Notes: generated by a model not told the origin, from the letters alone. Shown: positions 34,944-46,258, counted from the first letter of the stretch. The stretch is DNA of 64,000 nt from Pararhodobacter zhoushanensis (GCF_025949695.1 NZ_JAPDFL010000002.1:166175-230174), one strand, 5' to 3'. Translations and numbers: made by a program.

Positions 34944-35642
34944 ATGACTTTGTGGACCACACTTGCCCACGCCCGGACGGCGGCGGGGGATGATATCCTT
35001 TTGCGTCAACGCGGCGATCTGTTCGAAATCCGCTATAACGGCATCGAGCTGATGTCGAACCTCAACCACCAGTCCGAGGATCAACTGGCGCTGCGTGCCA
35101 TGCGGCGCACCGGCTTTCGACCGCGCAAGATCCTGATCGGTGGCCTTGGGCTGGGCTATACGCTTCGCGCCGTGCTCGACCTTGCACTGCCGCAGGCCGA
35201 GGTGACGGTCTGTGAACTGATCGCCGATGTTGCCGCGTGGAACCGCGGCCCGTTGGCCCCGCTGGCCGGGCATCCGCTGGACGATCCGCGCACCACCCTG
35301 CTGATCGAAGACGTGCAGGCGCATCTGGCGCAGGCTGATGGCGTCTATGATCTGATCTTGCTGGATACCGATAACGGACCTGACTTTCTGGTCCGCGCGC
35401 AGAACACCGATCTTTACGCCGACAGCGGCTTGGTCGCGGTGGCCAGGGCGCTCAGCCCCAGCGGGTTGGTGGCGTTCTGGTCGGCAACGGCCTCGACGGC
35501 GTTTGAAGACCGGCTTGCCCGTCAGCCCTGGGCCTGGATGCGCGAAGATATCGCGCTGATCCCGGGTCGCGTCGATGCCATGCACTACATTTACAGCTGT
35601 AGCCTCGACGCAGCCGTTCTCGGGAAGCGGGCTGCCGCCTGA
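34944..35642 (+). CDS. Spermidine-synthase-like methyltransferase-fold protein
   Basis: This 232-residue Rossmann-fold protein resembles the spermidine synthase/SAM-dependent methyltransferase superfamily. LRAMRRTGFRPRKILIGGLGLGYTLRAVLDLAL provides the glycine-rich nucleotide site, VTVCELIADVAAWN the acidic loop, and YDLILLDTDNGPDFLV the following strand. The polyamine-binding residues of true spermidine synthases are not obvious, so the reaction is unassigned. The ATG at 34944 with upstream AGGA is preferred over TTG at 34926. It stands alone, divergent from the MarR gene. Confidence 0.78.
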   Translation: MTLWTTLAHARTAAGDDILLRQRGDLFEIRYNGIELMSNLNHQSEDQLALRAMRRTGFRPRKILIGGLGLGYTLRAVLDLALPQAEVTVCELIADVAAWNRGPLAPLAGHPLDDPRTTLLIEDVQAHLAQADGVYDLILLDTDNGPDFLVRAQNTDLYADSGLVAVARALSPSGLVAFWSATASTAFEDRLARQPWAWMREDIALIPGRVDAMHYIYSCSLDAAVLGKRAAA

Positions 35643-35678
35643 TCCGGGCGAGCGGGGCAGGCGGCCGGACCATCAGCG

Positions 35679-35894
35679 TCAGGCGCGCGCGTTCCGACCA
35701 TGCCGGGAGGCTCTTGCCAAAGCCAGACCCGCGCGCGCGACAAAGCCGTCAAGGCGCAGTGCGCGCGGGGCAGCTTGCACAAAGGCCAGAGCCTGCGCAA
35801 AGGCGACGCGGCAGAACGGACAACGCCCGGCGGCAGCACGCGGAAGCGGCGCGCCGCAGGCGTTGCAATAAGGAGGAATGGATTGACGCGCCAT
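35679..35894 (-). CDS. Small zinc-ribbon protein
   Basis: The 71-residue product from the ATG at 35894 contains a compact zinc-ribbon, YCNACGAPLPRAAAGRCPFC (two CxxC pairs at about residues 10-29), followed by an Ala/Arg-rich tail. Four regularly spaced Cys make chance less likely, but there is no strong ribosome-binding site and no recognised family. It could bind nucleic acid or act as a partner domain. The frame is open to 35930. Confidence 0.45.
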   Translation of the reverse strand: MARQSIPPYCNACGAPLPRAAAGRCPFCRVAFAQALAFVQAAPRALRLDGFVARAGLALARASRHGRNARA

Positions 35895-36002
35895 GTCGTC
35901 TGTCTTTCTGATCGAGGAGCCTTGGGGCACAGGGCAGGCCCTGTGCTGTGGAGTGGTGAAACGGTCACGGGGGGCAGCGATTGCTGCGAGCCGACCGGGT
36001 GG

Positions 36003-36494
36003 TCAGGGGGCGTTCGGCGCGACGCTCAGCACCTGCACATTGCGCGGCGTGCCCGATCTGTCCAGCCAGCCGCTGCTTTGTCCCGCCGACATGCCGATCA
36101 GCGTGACCCCCAGTGGAGAGCCCACGCGCAGGCACCGGTGCGCGTCATCGGGGTAGGACCAGTGATAGAGCACGCGCGTTTCGGCGGGCTGCCGATCCAG
36201 CGCAAAGGTGATGCGCGCGGTGCCAGTGACCACATCGGGGGCCAGCTGATCGCTGTCGACCACCGCTGCTGCCAGCATCTTGGCGCGGATCAGCCGGGCC
36301 AGTTGCGTGCTGCCCAACTCCTCGCTCCTTCGCCGGTGCTCGTTGAGCTGCCAATAGTCGAAGCGGCTCAGGATCGCGTTGGCCGGGTTGCTCAGCGCGC
36401 CGACGGTGGGCGGGCAGGGCGCCTGAGGGCACAAGGGGTCGTGGGGCGTGTCCCCATAGGCTGCGGGCCACGGGGCAGTGAGACAACAACACAT
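36003..36494 (-). CDS. GreA/Rnk-like C-terminal domain protein (paralogue 1)
   Basis: This 163-residue protein has an odd Cys-rich start (MCCCL) and about 45 residues before a Rnk-like helical part (LSRFDYWQLNEHRRRSEEL). The GreA/GreB C-terminal FKBP-like domain follows, with the hallmark LRVGSPLGVTLIGMSAGQ and DRSGTPRNVQVLSV at the end. It lacks the GreA coiled-coil with its acidic tip, so it resembles Rnk, a regulator that contacts RNA polymerase without stimulating cleavage. GAGGA upstream supports the ATG at 36494. It is one of three such genes in 4.5 kb. The 291 bases upstream, to the end of the HPP gene, hold nothing I recognise. Confidence 0.8.
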   Translation of the reverse strand: MCCCLTAPWPAAYGDTPHDPLCPQAPCPPTVGALSNPANAILSRFDYWQLNEHRRRSEELGSTQLARLIRAKMLAAAVVDSDQLAPDVVTGTARITFALDRQPAETRVLYHWSYPDDAHRCLRVGSPLGVTLIGMSAGQSSGWLDRSGTPRNVQVLSVAPNAP

Positions 36495-36785
36495 GATGAT
36501 TCCTCAACGGACGATGTCCGCCTGACTGTTCCTGGTCTGAAAAGAAGAAAGCCCCGGGGGAAAGGCGTCAGCAGGCGACCGCCTCTGCCCGGGGCAGAGT
36601 GCGCGTCAGCAGCGAACCGGAAAAGATCCGGAACCTGACCAGAGGAAGAAACGTCAGCATGGCAACACGGTAGGCCAGCACTGGGGTGAAGACAAGCCGT
36701 GCCGCGCTGCAGCGAAAATCCTGTTCGAGTGTCGCACTTCGGGCACAGTCGCCTGCGCGGCTGGGCATCGCGCCGGATCGCCCCG

Positions 36786-37919
36786 TCACGGTGCGTGCCG
36801 GGCAATTGCCCGCGCCTGCGCAGAGAGCAGATCGGTGCGGGTGATGATGCCCACAAGGCGCGGGCCGTCCATGACCGGGACGGCCTCGGCCCCACCTTGT
36901 GCCAGCAGAGGGATTAGATCGGCGACCGGTGTTTGCGGTGCGACGGTTGCCAGCCCCGTGGTCATCAGCTGATCCGCCCGGTCGGCGCGGGTGACAAAGC
37001 GCCGGATGAGGTCAAGCTGAAACACCACGCCCAGCAATGCCTGCGTTTCATCGACCACTGGCACGGTGCTGAACCCGTGCCGGGTGAAGAGGTCCGCAAG
37101 TGCCGTGGCCGTTGCTGTCGGCGGCACGGTTACCAAGCTGCGCGACATGATCTGCGCGCAGCGTGCGGTGCCCAGTGCCTGCCCTGCTGCGTGCTGCTCG
37201 GCGGCGGCGATCAAGCGGGCAAGGTCTTCGACGCCCAGGTTTGCAGACTGGCGATACTGCACGAGTATCTGGGCCAGCGCGTCCGGCTCCAGCCCCAACC
37301 GCAAGGCGGCCGGGGCGTCGGTATCAGCTTGCGCGCCTTTGTCATGCGGTTGGCGAAAGGGATAGACGCGGCCGCTCAGCCGGTGCCACAGCCATGCTGC
37401 GCACACCAGTGCCGTGGTGCCGCCCAGCACCGGGATCAGCGCGAAACCCAGCCCCAGCTCGTCCAGCATTGCCGGGTTGAGCGCGGCGGTCAGCGCGACG
37501 GCACCGCCCGGCGGGTGCAGGGACCGTGTCAGCAGCATCGCCGCAAGCGCCAGCGCCGCCGCCGCCCCGATGGCCAGCGCCGGAACCTGCGTCACCTGAT
37601 GCACACCCAACGCGATCAGCGCCGACACCGTGTTGCCGACGATGGCTGACCACGGCTGCGCCAAAGGGCTGTTGGGCAGCGCAAAGAGCAGCACCGCCGT
37701 CGCGCCCATCGGTGCGATGAGGAAGGCACCGCTCGCCGCAGGCAGCGCGAACCCTGCCAGCATCGCGGCACCGAGCATCAACGCAAGGCCGGACCCCGCC
37801 GCGCCGGACGCAATGTCGCGGCGGCGCGCCGGGCCGATGGCGGGACCCAGCGGGCGAAGCCTGTCCAGAACGCGCCGGTGCAGGCGCTGCGTGGCTTGGC
37901 GTTCCCGTACCCCGCGCAT
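36786..37919 (-). CDS. HPP-family membrane protein with two CBS domains
   Basis: The 377-residue protein joins an N-terminal HPP transmembrane domain (about residues 35-185, four or five helices, signature LLTRSLHPPGGAVALTAALNP) to a C-terminal pair of CBS domains (about 255-375: IMSRSLVTVPPTATATALADLF, then GFSTVPVVDE, then LMTTGLATVAPQTPVADLI and VPVMDGPRLVGIITRTDL). HPP proteins have been linked to nitrite transport in plastids and cyanobacteria; CBS pairs bind adenine nucleotides and could gate the membrane part. It begins three bases after the glutamate dehydrogenase stop on the same strand, so the two are co-transcribed, suggesting a nitrogen-related role. Confidence 0.87.
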   Translation of the reverse strand: MRGVRERQATQRLHRRVLDRLRPLGPAIGPARRRDIASGAAGSGLALMLGAAMLAGFALPAASGAFLIAPMGATAVLLFALPNSPLAQPWSAIVGNTVSALIALGVHQVTQVPALAIGAAAALALAAMLLTRSLHPPGGAVALTAALNPAMLDELGLGFALIPVLGGTTALVCAAWLWHRLSGRVYPFRQPHDKGAQADTDAPAALRLGLEPDALAQILVQYRQSANLGVEDLARLIAAAEQHAAGQALGTARCAQIMSRSLVTVPPTATATALADLFTRHGFSTVPVVDETQALLGVVFQLDLIRRFVTRADRADQLMTTGLATVAPQTPVADLIPLLAQGGAEAVPVMDGPRLVGIITRTDLLSAQARAIARHAP

Positions 37920-37922
37920 GGC

Positions 37923-39936
<2,014 letters not shown>

Positions 39937-40058
39937 TGGGGTGCTTTCTGTGGGATGAATCAGGGCGACCCGGCGCACCCCCGGTTTCGGAGGTACGGCC
40001 AAGCCGTCCGTGTGAGAGGTGAAAAAGCGGCCGCGCGCAGCGGCGCTGCGGACAGGCT

Positions 40059-40526
40059 TTAAGCGGCGCGAGTTTCGAGGCTGAGCAGCCGCAGGCGGCA
40101 GAATGTGCCGTCCGGGGCGAAAAGCGGCGCAGTGCTGCCCGCCTTCATACCGATCAGCGTTGCGCCCAGCGGCGATGCGACGCACAGGTCTTCCGGTGCG
40201 GTGGCCTCGTCGTGGCACAACTGCCCGGTTTGCGCCGCCTGATCCGCAAGTGCATAGCGCAACCGCGATCCGCTGATCGCGACATCGGCGGCGATCTGGG
40301 CATCGTCGACAAAGGACGCGTAGAGCAACTTCTGGCTGAGCAGCCGCGCCACCAGAATGTCAACGCCGGTTCCGATCCTGTCGGCACGCTGGATATGACC
40401 GGCCAGCGCGCGGCGGTCCGCGCGGCTCAGAAGACAGCCCATCGCGTGGTCTTGCAGGGCTGCGTAATCGGTCTTGCTGAAAACTGCGGAAGCGGGCGCC
40501 AGCGTCTGGCGTCGGAAAGTGGCCAT
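40059..40526 (-). CDS. GreA/Rnk-like C-terminal domain protein (paralogue 3)
   Basis: The 155-residue protein has a helical N-terminal part (FSKTDYAALQDHAMGCLLSRADRRALAGHIQRAD) and a diverged GreA/GreB C-terminal domain (VASPLGATLIGMKAGSTAPLF). A near-perfect ribosome-binding site (AAGGAGG) precedes the ATG at 40526, so it is probably well translated. It lies 122 bases upstream of paralogue 2 on the same strand, and the two may be co-transcribed. The role is inferred from Rnk, which influences transcription elongation. Confidence 0.82.
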   Translation of the reverse strand: MATFRRQTLAPASAVFSKTDYAALQDHAMGCLLSRADRRALAGHIQRADRIGTGVDILVARLLSQKLLYASFVDDAQIAADVAISGSRLRYALADQAAQTGQLCHDEATAPEDLCVASPLGATLIGMKAGSTAPLFAPDGTFCRLRLLSLETRAA

Positions 40527-41055
40527 ACGTCCTCCTTGAACGGCCAGTGTGCCGTTATCGTCGCTTGGGATGGGGTGGTGGAGGAACCCGGAGCAGCAGC
40601 GCGTCAGATACGCGTTCAGACCGCCCCGGGAAGGGGGCGGTTCTGAAGGAAAATCCGAAACAGGATGGCCACGACGATCATCGGGCGAAGATGTCCATTC
40701 GCGCGCAGAGTGTCAATGCCTGCACACCGGCGCAGGTCCCCGCGCCGCAACCGCGGTCGATTGACAGGCGCAGGCAGACTTTCTACCCTTGGTGCATGCG
40801 CAAAAGTCGACAAAGGTTCGTACTGCTCAACCGCCCGCACCCCCGGGCGGTTCAGACGTTCGCGCGTCTTGTTGACCACCCGGGCCCCGTGCACGCGCAC
40901 CGCGCCGGGCGACGGGCAAACCGCCCGCGACACCTGTGTCTTGCTCGTGCCCGCGATACCGCCGCGCATCTGCGTTTCCCCATCCCCGAAAGCGGCTTGA
41001 CCCGCCCGCGTGCCGCTTGTTGCCGCGTCGACCGACCTGAGGAAAGAAGCACGGC
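40527..41055. other. Long intergenic region before TauE-like gene
   Basis: This 529-base region separates divergent genes. The open frames in it have unlikely amino-acid composition and no ribosome-binding sites, so I call no gene. One promoter-like pair is visible on the plus strand, TTGACA at 40761-40766 and TACCCT 17 bases later at 40784-40789, which would leave a leader of about 260 bases for the TauE-like gene. Confidence 0.45.
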
Positions 41056-41808
41056 ATGGACATCCTGATCTTGATCGCGGCGGCCTTTGGCGCGGGGGTG
41101 CTGAACACCGTGGCGGGGGGCGGTACGTTTCTGACCTTTCCAGCGCTGGTGTTCATCGGTTTGCCGCCGGTGATGGCCAATGCAACCAGCACAGTCGCGG
41201 TGTTTCCCGGCTATCTGGGCGGTGTCGCGGGGTTTCGCGCCGAACTGGGCGCGTTCGACCGCAAACGGCTTGTCCGGCTGAGCGCGATCACACTCGCAGG
41301 CGGACTCGTCGGCTCGGGCTTGTTGCTGGTCTCGTCGAATGACGCCTTTTCGGTCGTCGTCCCGTTCCTGCTGCTGGCGGCGACGCTGGCGTTCGTGTTC
41401 GGCGATGCCGTGCGCCGGTGGGCTGCGGCGAGTGCCCGCTCGGTGACGCCGGAAGGGGCGTTGGGGCTGTTCGCGGTGTCCGTGTATGGCGGGTATTTCA
41501 ACGGCGGGCTGGGCATCGTGCTGCTGGCGCTGTTCGCGCTGTGGGGCATGACGGATCTCAACCGGATGAATGCGCTGAAATCGGGGTTGAGCTTTCTGTT
41601 GTCGGCAATCTCTGTTGCGGTCTTTGCCGTCGCGGGTCTGGTGGCCTGGCCGCAGGCGGTGGTGATGATGGTTGCGGCCACGGTAGGCGGCTATGCCGGT
41701 GCGCCGCTGGCCCGGTCGCTGCCCAAATCGGTCGTGCGCGCGCTGATTGCCAGCGTGGGGTTCGGCATGAGCGCGATCTTCTTCTGGCGGCTGCTCAGCG
41801 GCGGTTGA
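41056..41808 (+). CDS. TauE/SafE-family membrane exporter or permease
   Basis: This 250-residue integral membrane protein has about eight helices and the duplicated TauE/SafE signature: FGAGVLNTVAGGGTFLTFPALVFIGLPPVMANATSTVAV at the start and SVYGGYFNGGLGIVLLALFALWG with LKSGLSFLLSAISVAVF in the second half. Family members move sulfite, sulfoacetate or other organic anions. It is convergent with a LysR gene, ending 25 bases from that gene's stop. The cargo cannot be told from sequence; a substrate or product of the adjacent catabolic island is possible. Confidence 0.87.
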   Translation: MDILILIAAAFGAGVLNTVAGGGTFLTFPALVFIGLPPVMANATSTVAVFPGYLGGVAGFRAELGAFDRKRLVRLSAITLAGGLVGSGLLLVSSNDAFSVVVPFLLLAATLAFVFGDAVRRWAAASARSVTPEGALGLFAVSVYGGYFNGGLGIVLLALFALWGMTDLNRMNALKSGLSFLLSAISVAVFAVAGLVAWPQAVVMMVAATVGGYAGAPLARSLPKSVVRALIASVGFGMSAIFFWRLLSGG

Positions 41809-41833
41809 CCCCCGTGCCCATGCCCCGGTCGTT

Positions 41834-42754
41834 CTAGATATCGTCGACAGCGGCGATCAGTTGCGCGCGCAGCCAGTCCAGAGCGGCGTCATGACTGCGC
41901 ATCCGGTGCCATTGCACGCATTGCTCCATCGGCGCGATTGGCACCGGCGCGTCCAGAATGGCGATGCCGCCCATCTTCAGCCAGCGTCGCGCCAGCCGCG
42001 CCTGAACCAGCGCGATCCGGTCGGTGCCTTGCACCAGATCGGGCAGGGCGGCGAAGGAGAAGCACGTAACCGGCGTGCGCACCTCGATCCCCAGCGTCCG
42101 CAACGCGCGCTTGGCATAGTTCTCGCCGGCCTGATTTTCGCCGGCTTGCGGAGGCTTCATCGCGACGAAATCGGCCGCCAGAAACTCCGCTTCGCTCAGC
42201 ATGCCCCGCCCGGCGGCATCGCTGTGGGCATCCACGACGCAGACGAAGGGGTCGGTGAACAGCAGCTCGGACGGATGATCCGGTGAGCAGAACACCGCGG
42301 GCGCGACCAGCAGATCGGCCTCGCCGCGTTCCAGTTGCTGGCCCGGATAACTTTGCTGTGGCTTGATATCCAGCTGCACAGTCGGCGCGGCCCGTGCAAC
42401 CCGGCGCACGAAAGGCGGCATCAGCGTGTGCAGGGTGAAGTCCGACACCATCAGCCCCACCTGCCGGGCCGAGGTCGCAGGGTCGAAATCCGGCGGTGCG
42501 GTCACCGCCGCCTCGATCCGCACAAGGATATCGCGCACCGGACCGGCCAAGGCTTCGGCCCGGGGTGTCAGCTCCATCTGCCGCCCGACCTGCACCAGAA
42601 GCGGGTCATCGAAATACTGGCGCAAGCGGTTCAGCGCGTTGGACATGGCCGATTGCGTGATCGACAGCTCTTCCGCCGCGCGGCTGACGCTGCGCAGACG
42701 GATCAGCTTGTCCAGAGCGGCGAGCAGGTTCAGGTCGAGGTTGCGAAAGCGCAT
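41834..42754 (-). CDS. LysR-type transcriptional regulator (NodD-like group)
   Basis: This 306-residue LysR protein has the N-terminal winged helix MRFRNLDLNLLAALDKLIRLRSVSRAAEELSITQSAMSNALNRLR, in the DLNLL.ALD style of NodD/NahR-type activators, then an effector domain of two Rossmann-like lobes. It is divergent from the hydrolase gene that starts the second catabolic island, which is the standard arrangement for a LysR activator of a degradation operon. Its operator probably lies in the AT-rich gap to 42860. The inducer would be the pathway substrate or an intermediate. Confidence 0.9.
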   Translation of the reverse strand: MRFRNLDLNLLAALDKLIRLRSVSRAAEELSITQSAMSNALNRLRQYFDDPLLVQVGRQMELTPRAEALAGPVRDILVRIEAAVTAPPDFDPATSARQVGLMVSDFTLHTLMPPFVRRVARAAPTVQLDIKPQQSYPGQQLERGEADLLVAPAVFCSPDHPSELLFTDPFVCVVDAHSDAAGRGMLSEAEFLAADFVAMKPPQAGENQAGENYAKRALRTLGIEVRTPVTCFSFAALPDLVQGTDRIALVQARLARRWLKMGGIAILDAPVPIAPMEQCVQWHRMRSHDAALDWLRAQLIAAVDDI

Positions 42755-42769
42755 GGTGATCCAACAATC

Positions 42770-42806
42770 TTATGAATACCTGTGATTTAAACTTACAATT
42801 TTATAA
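42770..42806. promoter_or_regulatory. AT-rich divergent promoter with imperfect inverted ends
   Basis: The gap between the LysR gene and the hydrolase gene contains TTATGAA at 42770-42776 and TTTATAA at 42800-42806, inverted with one mismatch, in unusually AT-rich sequence. LysR activators bind such sites (T-N11-A type) next to their own genes; assignment is by position. Confidence 0.35.
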
Positions 42807-42859
42807 ATGGCAACCACCCCGATATGGTCCCTTCAATCGCGATGATGGAGGAGGCGGGC

Positions 42860-44017
42860 GTGTTTCGGTATTTTCCGACGAATTATGTGTGGGATCTTTC
42901 GGTCAATCTTTCGATCGAGATGGGCGCACGCATGGGCGAGATCGCCGAGATGTGCGAGCCGCTCAAAGAGGCCGCCAAATCCGGGGACGCCGAAGGCAGC
43001 GCTGCGTTCCGCGCAGTCTGGACCCCGATGGCCGACAAGCTGATCGAGCTGGCGCAGGAAGACCTGATGCGCGGGCGCTCATTGTCGGCGTCCAACAAGA
43101 TGATGCGCGCCGCCAATTACCAGATCACCGCCGAGCGCCTGCAGGCGCATGGCTCGGACGGTCGGGTGGCCCTGTACGCGCGGCATCTGACGACGTTCTA
43201 CCAAGCCCTGTCGATGGGTCGCAGCGGCGCTTTCCGGGTCGAAATCCCCTATGAAGGCAAGCATCTGTCGGGCATCTTTGTCCCGGCGACCGGTGTCGAG
43301 GGGCCGCAGCCCGTACTGGTGCAGGTCAACGGTTTCGACAGCACCAAAGAGATGCGCTACATGGCGCAGCTGCCCGGCGTGCTGGCCCGCAAGGGCATCG
43401 CCTCGCTGGTGCTGGACCAGCCCGGAACGGGGGAAGCGCTGCGTCTGCAAGGGCTGACCGCGCGCCACGATTCAGAGCATTGGGCGACGCCGGTCTATGA
43501 ATGGCTGGCCGCCCGCGCGGACGTCGACGCCGCGCGCATCGGCATCGAGGGCGTCAGCCTTGGCGGCTATTACGCCCCGCGTGCCGTTGCCTTCGAGCCG
43601 CGCTATGCCTGTGGGATCTCGTGGGGGGCCAACCACGACTGGCGCGACGTGCAAAAGCGCCGGCTTGAGCGTGAAGGCGATTTCCCGGTGCCGCATTACT
43701 GGTCGCACGCCTGCTGGGTCTTTGGCGCAACCGATGTCGATGACTTCATGGCCAAGGCCGAGAATATGCATCTGGACGGCGTGCTGGACCGCATCCGCGT
43801 GCCCTATCTGGTGACGCATGGCAAACATGACACCCAGATCCCGCTGAAATGGGCCCATCGCACGTTTGAGCAGCTGGTCAACAGCCCACGCAAGGAGCTG
43901 GTCATCTTTGACGAGCGCACCGGTGGGGTGATGCATTCCAGCGTCGACAACTCGGGCGGCCCGCTCGACACCATTTCCGACTTCGCTGCCGAGTGCCTCG
44001 GCGGCCGTACCGCGTGA
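42860..44017 (+). CDS. Alpha/beta hydrolase similar to 2,6-dihydroxypseudooxynicotine hydrolases
   Basis: The product of about 385 residues has an N-terminal helical cap (YFPTNYVWDLSVNLSIEMG and RSLSASNKMMRAANYQITAE) and a C-terminal alpha/beta hydrolase with nucleophile motif IEGVSLGGYYAPRA, a charged residue in THGKHDTQIPLKWA and the His in GGVMHSSVDN. This layout is that of the C-C bond-cleaving nicotine-pathway hydrolase and its FrsA/DUF1100-like relatives. The GTG at 42860 is chosen because GGAGGAGG lies five bases upstream; ATGs at 42824 and 42842 are in frame. It is the first gene of the catabolic operon and precedes a ring-cleavage dioxygenase, consistent with hydrolysis of a ring-opened product. 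Confidence 0.85.
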   Translation: MFRYFPTNYVWDLSVNLSIEMGARMGEIAEMCEPLKEAAKSGDAEGSAAFRAVWTPMADKLIELAQEDLMRGRSLSASNKMMRAANYQITAERLQAHGSDGRVALYARHLTTFYQALSMGRSGAFRVEIPYEGKHLSGIFVPATGVEGPQPVLVQVNGFDSTKEMRYMAQLPGVLARKGIASLVLDQPGTGEALRLQGLTARHDSEHWATPVYEWLAARADVDAARIGIEGVSLGGYYAPRAVAFEPRYACGISWGANHDWRDVQKRRLEREGDFPVPHYWSHACWVFGATDVDDFMAKAENMHLDGVLDRIRVPYLVTHGKHDTQIPLKWAHRTFEQLVNSPRKELVIFDERTGGVMHSSVDNSGGPLDTISDFAAECLGGRTA

Positions 44018-44031
44018 CCGCAGGAGAGCGT

Positions 44032-44976
44032 ATGCAGATCATCGGCCCCGACCTTCTGGTCTTTGGCGTGGACGACGTGCCCGCCTGTCATGACTTTCTG
44101 ACCGCCTATGGGCTTGAGCCGCAGGGATACACGCCTGAAAAGGGCGGGCGGTATCTGGCGCTTGACGGAACCGGTCTGGAAATCCGCCGCCGCGACGATC
44201 CCTCGCTGCCGCCGGCGCTGAAGACCGGAAGCATGCTGCGGCTTCAGGTTCTGGGCGTGGTCGATCAGGCTGCACTGGATGCCGTCGCCGCCGAGCTGGG
44301 CCGCGACCGTCAGGTCCTGCATCTGGCCGATGGCAGCCTGCGCACGCAGGACGATCAGGGCTTCGAGCTGGCTTTCCGCGTCACCACGCGCACCCCGCTT
44401 GCACTGGAAGCCGAGAAGATCAACGCGCCCTATCACCCGGGTCGTCCGGTCAACGTGGTCGGCGTGACGCAAGACATGCCCGCAAAGCCGCGCACCCTGT
44501 CGCATATCGTGCTGTTTACGCCCGATATCGACGTGGCGGTCGGCTTCTACCGCGACCGGCTGGGTTTCCGTATCACCGACACGCTGACCGGTGCCGGGCC
44601 GTTCCTGCGCCCGCAGGCCAATGCCGATCACCACACCCATTTCTTCATCCGCACGCCGGAATACATGCAAGGGATCGAGCATCTGGCCTGCCACATGGGC
44701 GGCCCGACCGAGCTGATGCTGGCAGGCAGCCGGATGATGGAAAACGGCTTTGAAAGCTTCTGGGGGCCGGGGCGGCACAAGTTCGGCTCGAACTGGTTCT
44801 GGTATTTCAAAAGCCCGCTGGGCTGCAACGTCGAGTTCGACGCCGACATGGACACCCATGACGACGACTGGGCCCCGCGTGAAGCACCCATGGGCCCCGA
44901 GGCGAGCCAGGCCTTCTTGCTGCAATGGCGCAAGAAATGGGCGCCGGGTGGCGGGCCGGGCGGACCAAAGGGCTGA
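44032..44976 (+). CDS. Two-domain extradiol-type ring-cleavage dioxygenase (VOC family)
   Basis: The 314-residue protein consists of two vicinal-oxygen-chelate modules. The C-terminal one contains the probable iron ligands: His in LSHIVLFTPDIDVAVGFYRD, His in IEHLACHMGGPTEL and Glu in LGCNVEFDADMD. The length, ligand order and PLGCNVEF motif match type I extradiol dioxygenases of the 2,3-dihydroxybiphenyl/catechol group. These open catechol-type rings next to the hydroxyls with O2. AGGAGAG supports the ATG at 44032. It follows the C-C hydrolase by 14 bases and precedes flavin hydroxylases that would make the diol. Confidence 0.87.
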   Translation: MQIIGPDLLVFGVDDVPACHDFLTAYGLEPQGYTPEKGGRYLALDGTGLEIRRRDDPSLPPALKTGSMLRLQVLGVVDQAALDAVAAELGRDRQVLHLADGSLRTQDDQGFELAFRVTTRTPLALEAEKINAPYHPGRPVNVVGVTQDMPAKPRTLSHIVLFTPDIDVAVGFYRDRLGFRITDTLTGAGPFLRPQANADHHTHFFIRTPEYMQGIEHLACHMGGPTELMLAGSRMMENGFESFWGPGRHKFGSNWFWYFKSPLGCNVEFDADMDTHDDDWAPREAPMGPEASQAFLLQWRKKWAPGGGPGGPKG

Positions 44977-45010
44977 CGCAGACCGGTAAACGAGAGGGAG
45001 GACAGATCCG

Positions 45011-46243
45011 ATGACGTCAGCGTGGCGCAAGGGAAAGCGGGTTGCCATTGTCGGTGCCGGCCCCGGCGGATTGTCGGCGGCGATCGCCTTTATCAAGGCG
45101 GGCTACGACGTGCGGCTCTATGAGCGCGCGACCAAGCCCAAGCCCTTGGGCGGCGCGGTGCTTCTTGCCGTGCCGGTGATGGCGATCTTGCGCTACTACG
45201 GCATCGACATCGTCAACAACTTCGGCTCGAAAACCATCACGCATTTCGCCAACCACAAAGGCAAAGTGCGCGCGACTCTGCCGTTCAACAAATCGGTCGA
45301 GCAGGCGATGGGGATCGACGGATGGCATTACGGCATCCTGCGCATGAATGCCTATGACAAGATGGTCACTGTGCTGAACCAGCTCGACCCCGGAGCGCTT
45401 GTTGCAGACCATGCCCTCAACTCGTATGAAGACCGCGCCGACGATATCCTGCTGCGTTTCGAGAACGGCGCCGAGGTCGAGGCCGATCTGCTGGTGGGCG
45501 CCGACGGCATCCGCTCGGTGGTTTCTCGCCAGGCCTTTGGCGAGGCGGACCTGTTCCACATTGGCCTGCGTGTCTGGCTGGCCTGGTGTGAAGACCAGCC
45601 CGGGATCGACCGCAATCATGGCTACATTCATCATTCGCGCGACGTGCAGGCCAGCTATTTTCCGATGAAACATGACGGGCGGCCGGGCTTTGAATGGTGG
45701 GTGGTCGAACGCTCGGATCCCAGTGTGCCGCCGCCTGCGGATACCCGCGCGCATCTGCTGTCGCGTCTGGATGCCTTTCCGCCCGTTCTGCGGCAATTGG
45801 CCGAGACCACCGATTTCAAGACCCAGGTCTTCCCGTGGGAGATCTACAACCGCGCCTCGCTGAAATCCTGGTGCACGGGTCGCGTGGCCTGCGTCGGGGA
45901 TGCCGTGCATCCGGTCTCGCCCTATGCCGCCTATGGCATGGGCATGGCAATCGAGGACGGCTATTTTCTCGCCCGGTCGTTCAAAGGCCAGGATCTATCG
46001 GACCGCGCTGCACTGCAGGGTGCCTGCGCAGCCTATGAGGCTGACCGGGTCGACTATTGCAACCACCACGTTGAATTCGCACGCAAGCTGGGCGGCCAGT
46101 TTCACAAGGCGCCGCGCCCCGTTGCCGCGATCCGCGATTTCGTCTTCGACAACACGCAGGTGCTGCAGAAACTGATCGGCAAGGATTACCTGGCCGACGC
46201 CGAGCGGATGTCGCTGAGCCTGAAGGAACTGCATGTTGGCTGA
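45011..46243 (+). CDS. FAD-dependent aromatic hydroxylase (group A monooxygenase)
   Basis: This 410-residue single-component flavoprotein hydroxylase shows the FAD/NADH motifs VAIVGAGPGGLSAAIAF near residue 12, the DG motif in LVGADGIRSVVSRQAFG near 160, and the GD motif RVACVGDAVHPVSPYAAYGMGMAIEDG near 295. These define the PHBH/salicylate-hydroxylase class, which adds OH to an activated ring with NAD(P)H and O2. It is preceded by GGAGGA. It sits in the same operon as the dioxygenase and as a second flavin hydroxylase, so the substrate probably undergoes two hydroxylations, or two related substrates are used. Confidence 0.9.
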   Translation: MTSAWRKGKRVAIVGAGPGGLSAAIAFIKAGYDVRLYERATKPKPLGGAVLLAVPVMAILRYYGIDIVNNFGSKTITHFANHKGKVRATLPFNKSVEQAMGIDGWHYGILRMNAYDKMVTVLNQLDPGALVADHALNSYEDRADDILLRFENGAEVEADLLVGADGIRSVVSRQAFGEADLFHIGLRVWLAWCEDQPGIDRNHGYIHHSRDVQASYFPMKHDGRPGFEWWVVERSDPSVPPPADTRAHLLSRLDAFPPVLRQLAETTDFKTQVFPWEIYNRASLKSWCTGRVACVGDAVHPVSPYAAYGMGMAIEDGYFLARSFKGQDLSDRAALQGACAAYEADRVDYCNHHVEFARKLGGQFHKAPRPVAAIRDFVFDNTQVLQKLIGKDYLADAERMSLSLKELHVG

Positions 46244-46258
46244 AGGAAGACCCGCGGC

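Noticed and set aside
36568..36789. 73-residue open frame after the HPP-CBS gene, with an ATGA overlap
   Set aside because: The overlap is suggestive, but the sequence has no domain, an odd composition and no homologous neighbour; too weak to call.
40616..40969. 117-residue minus-strand open frame in the long gap before the TauE-like gene
   Set aside because: No ribosome-binding site, Arg-rich random-looking sequence, no motif.
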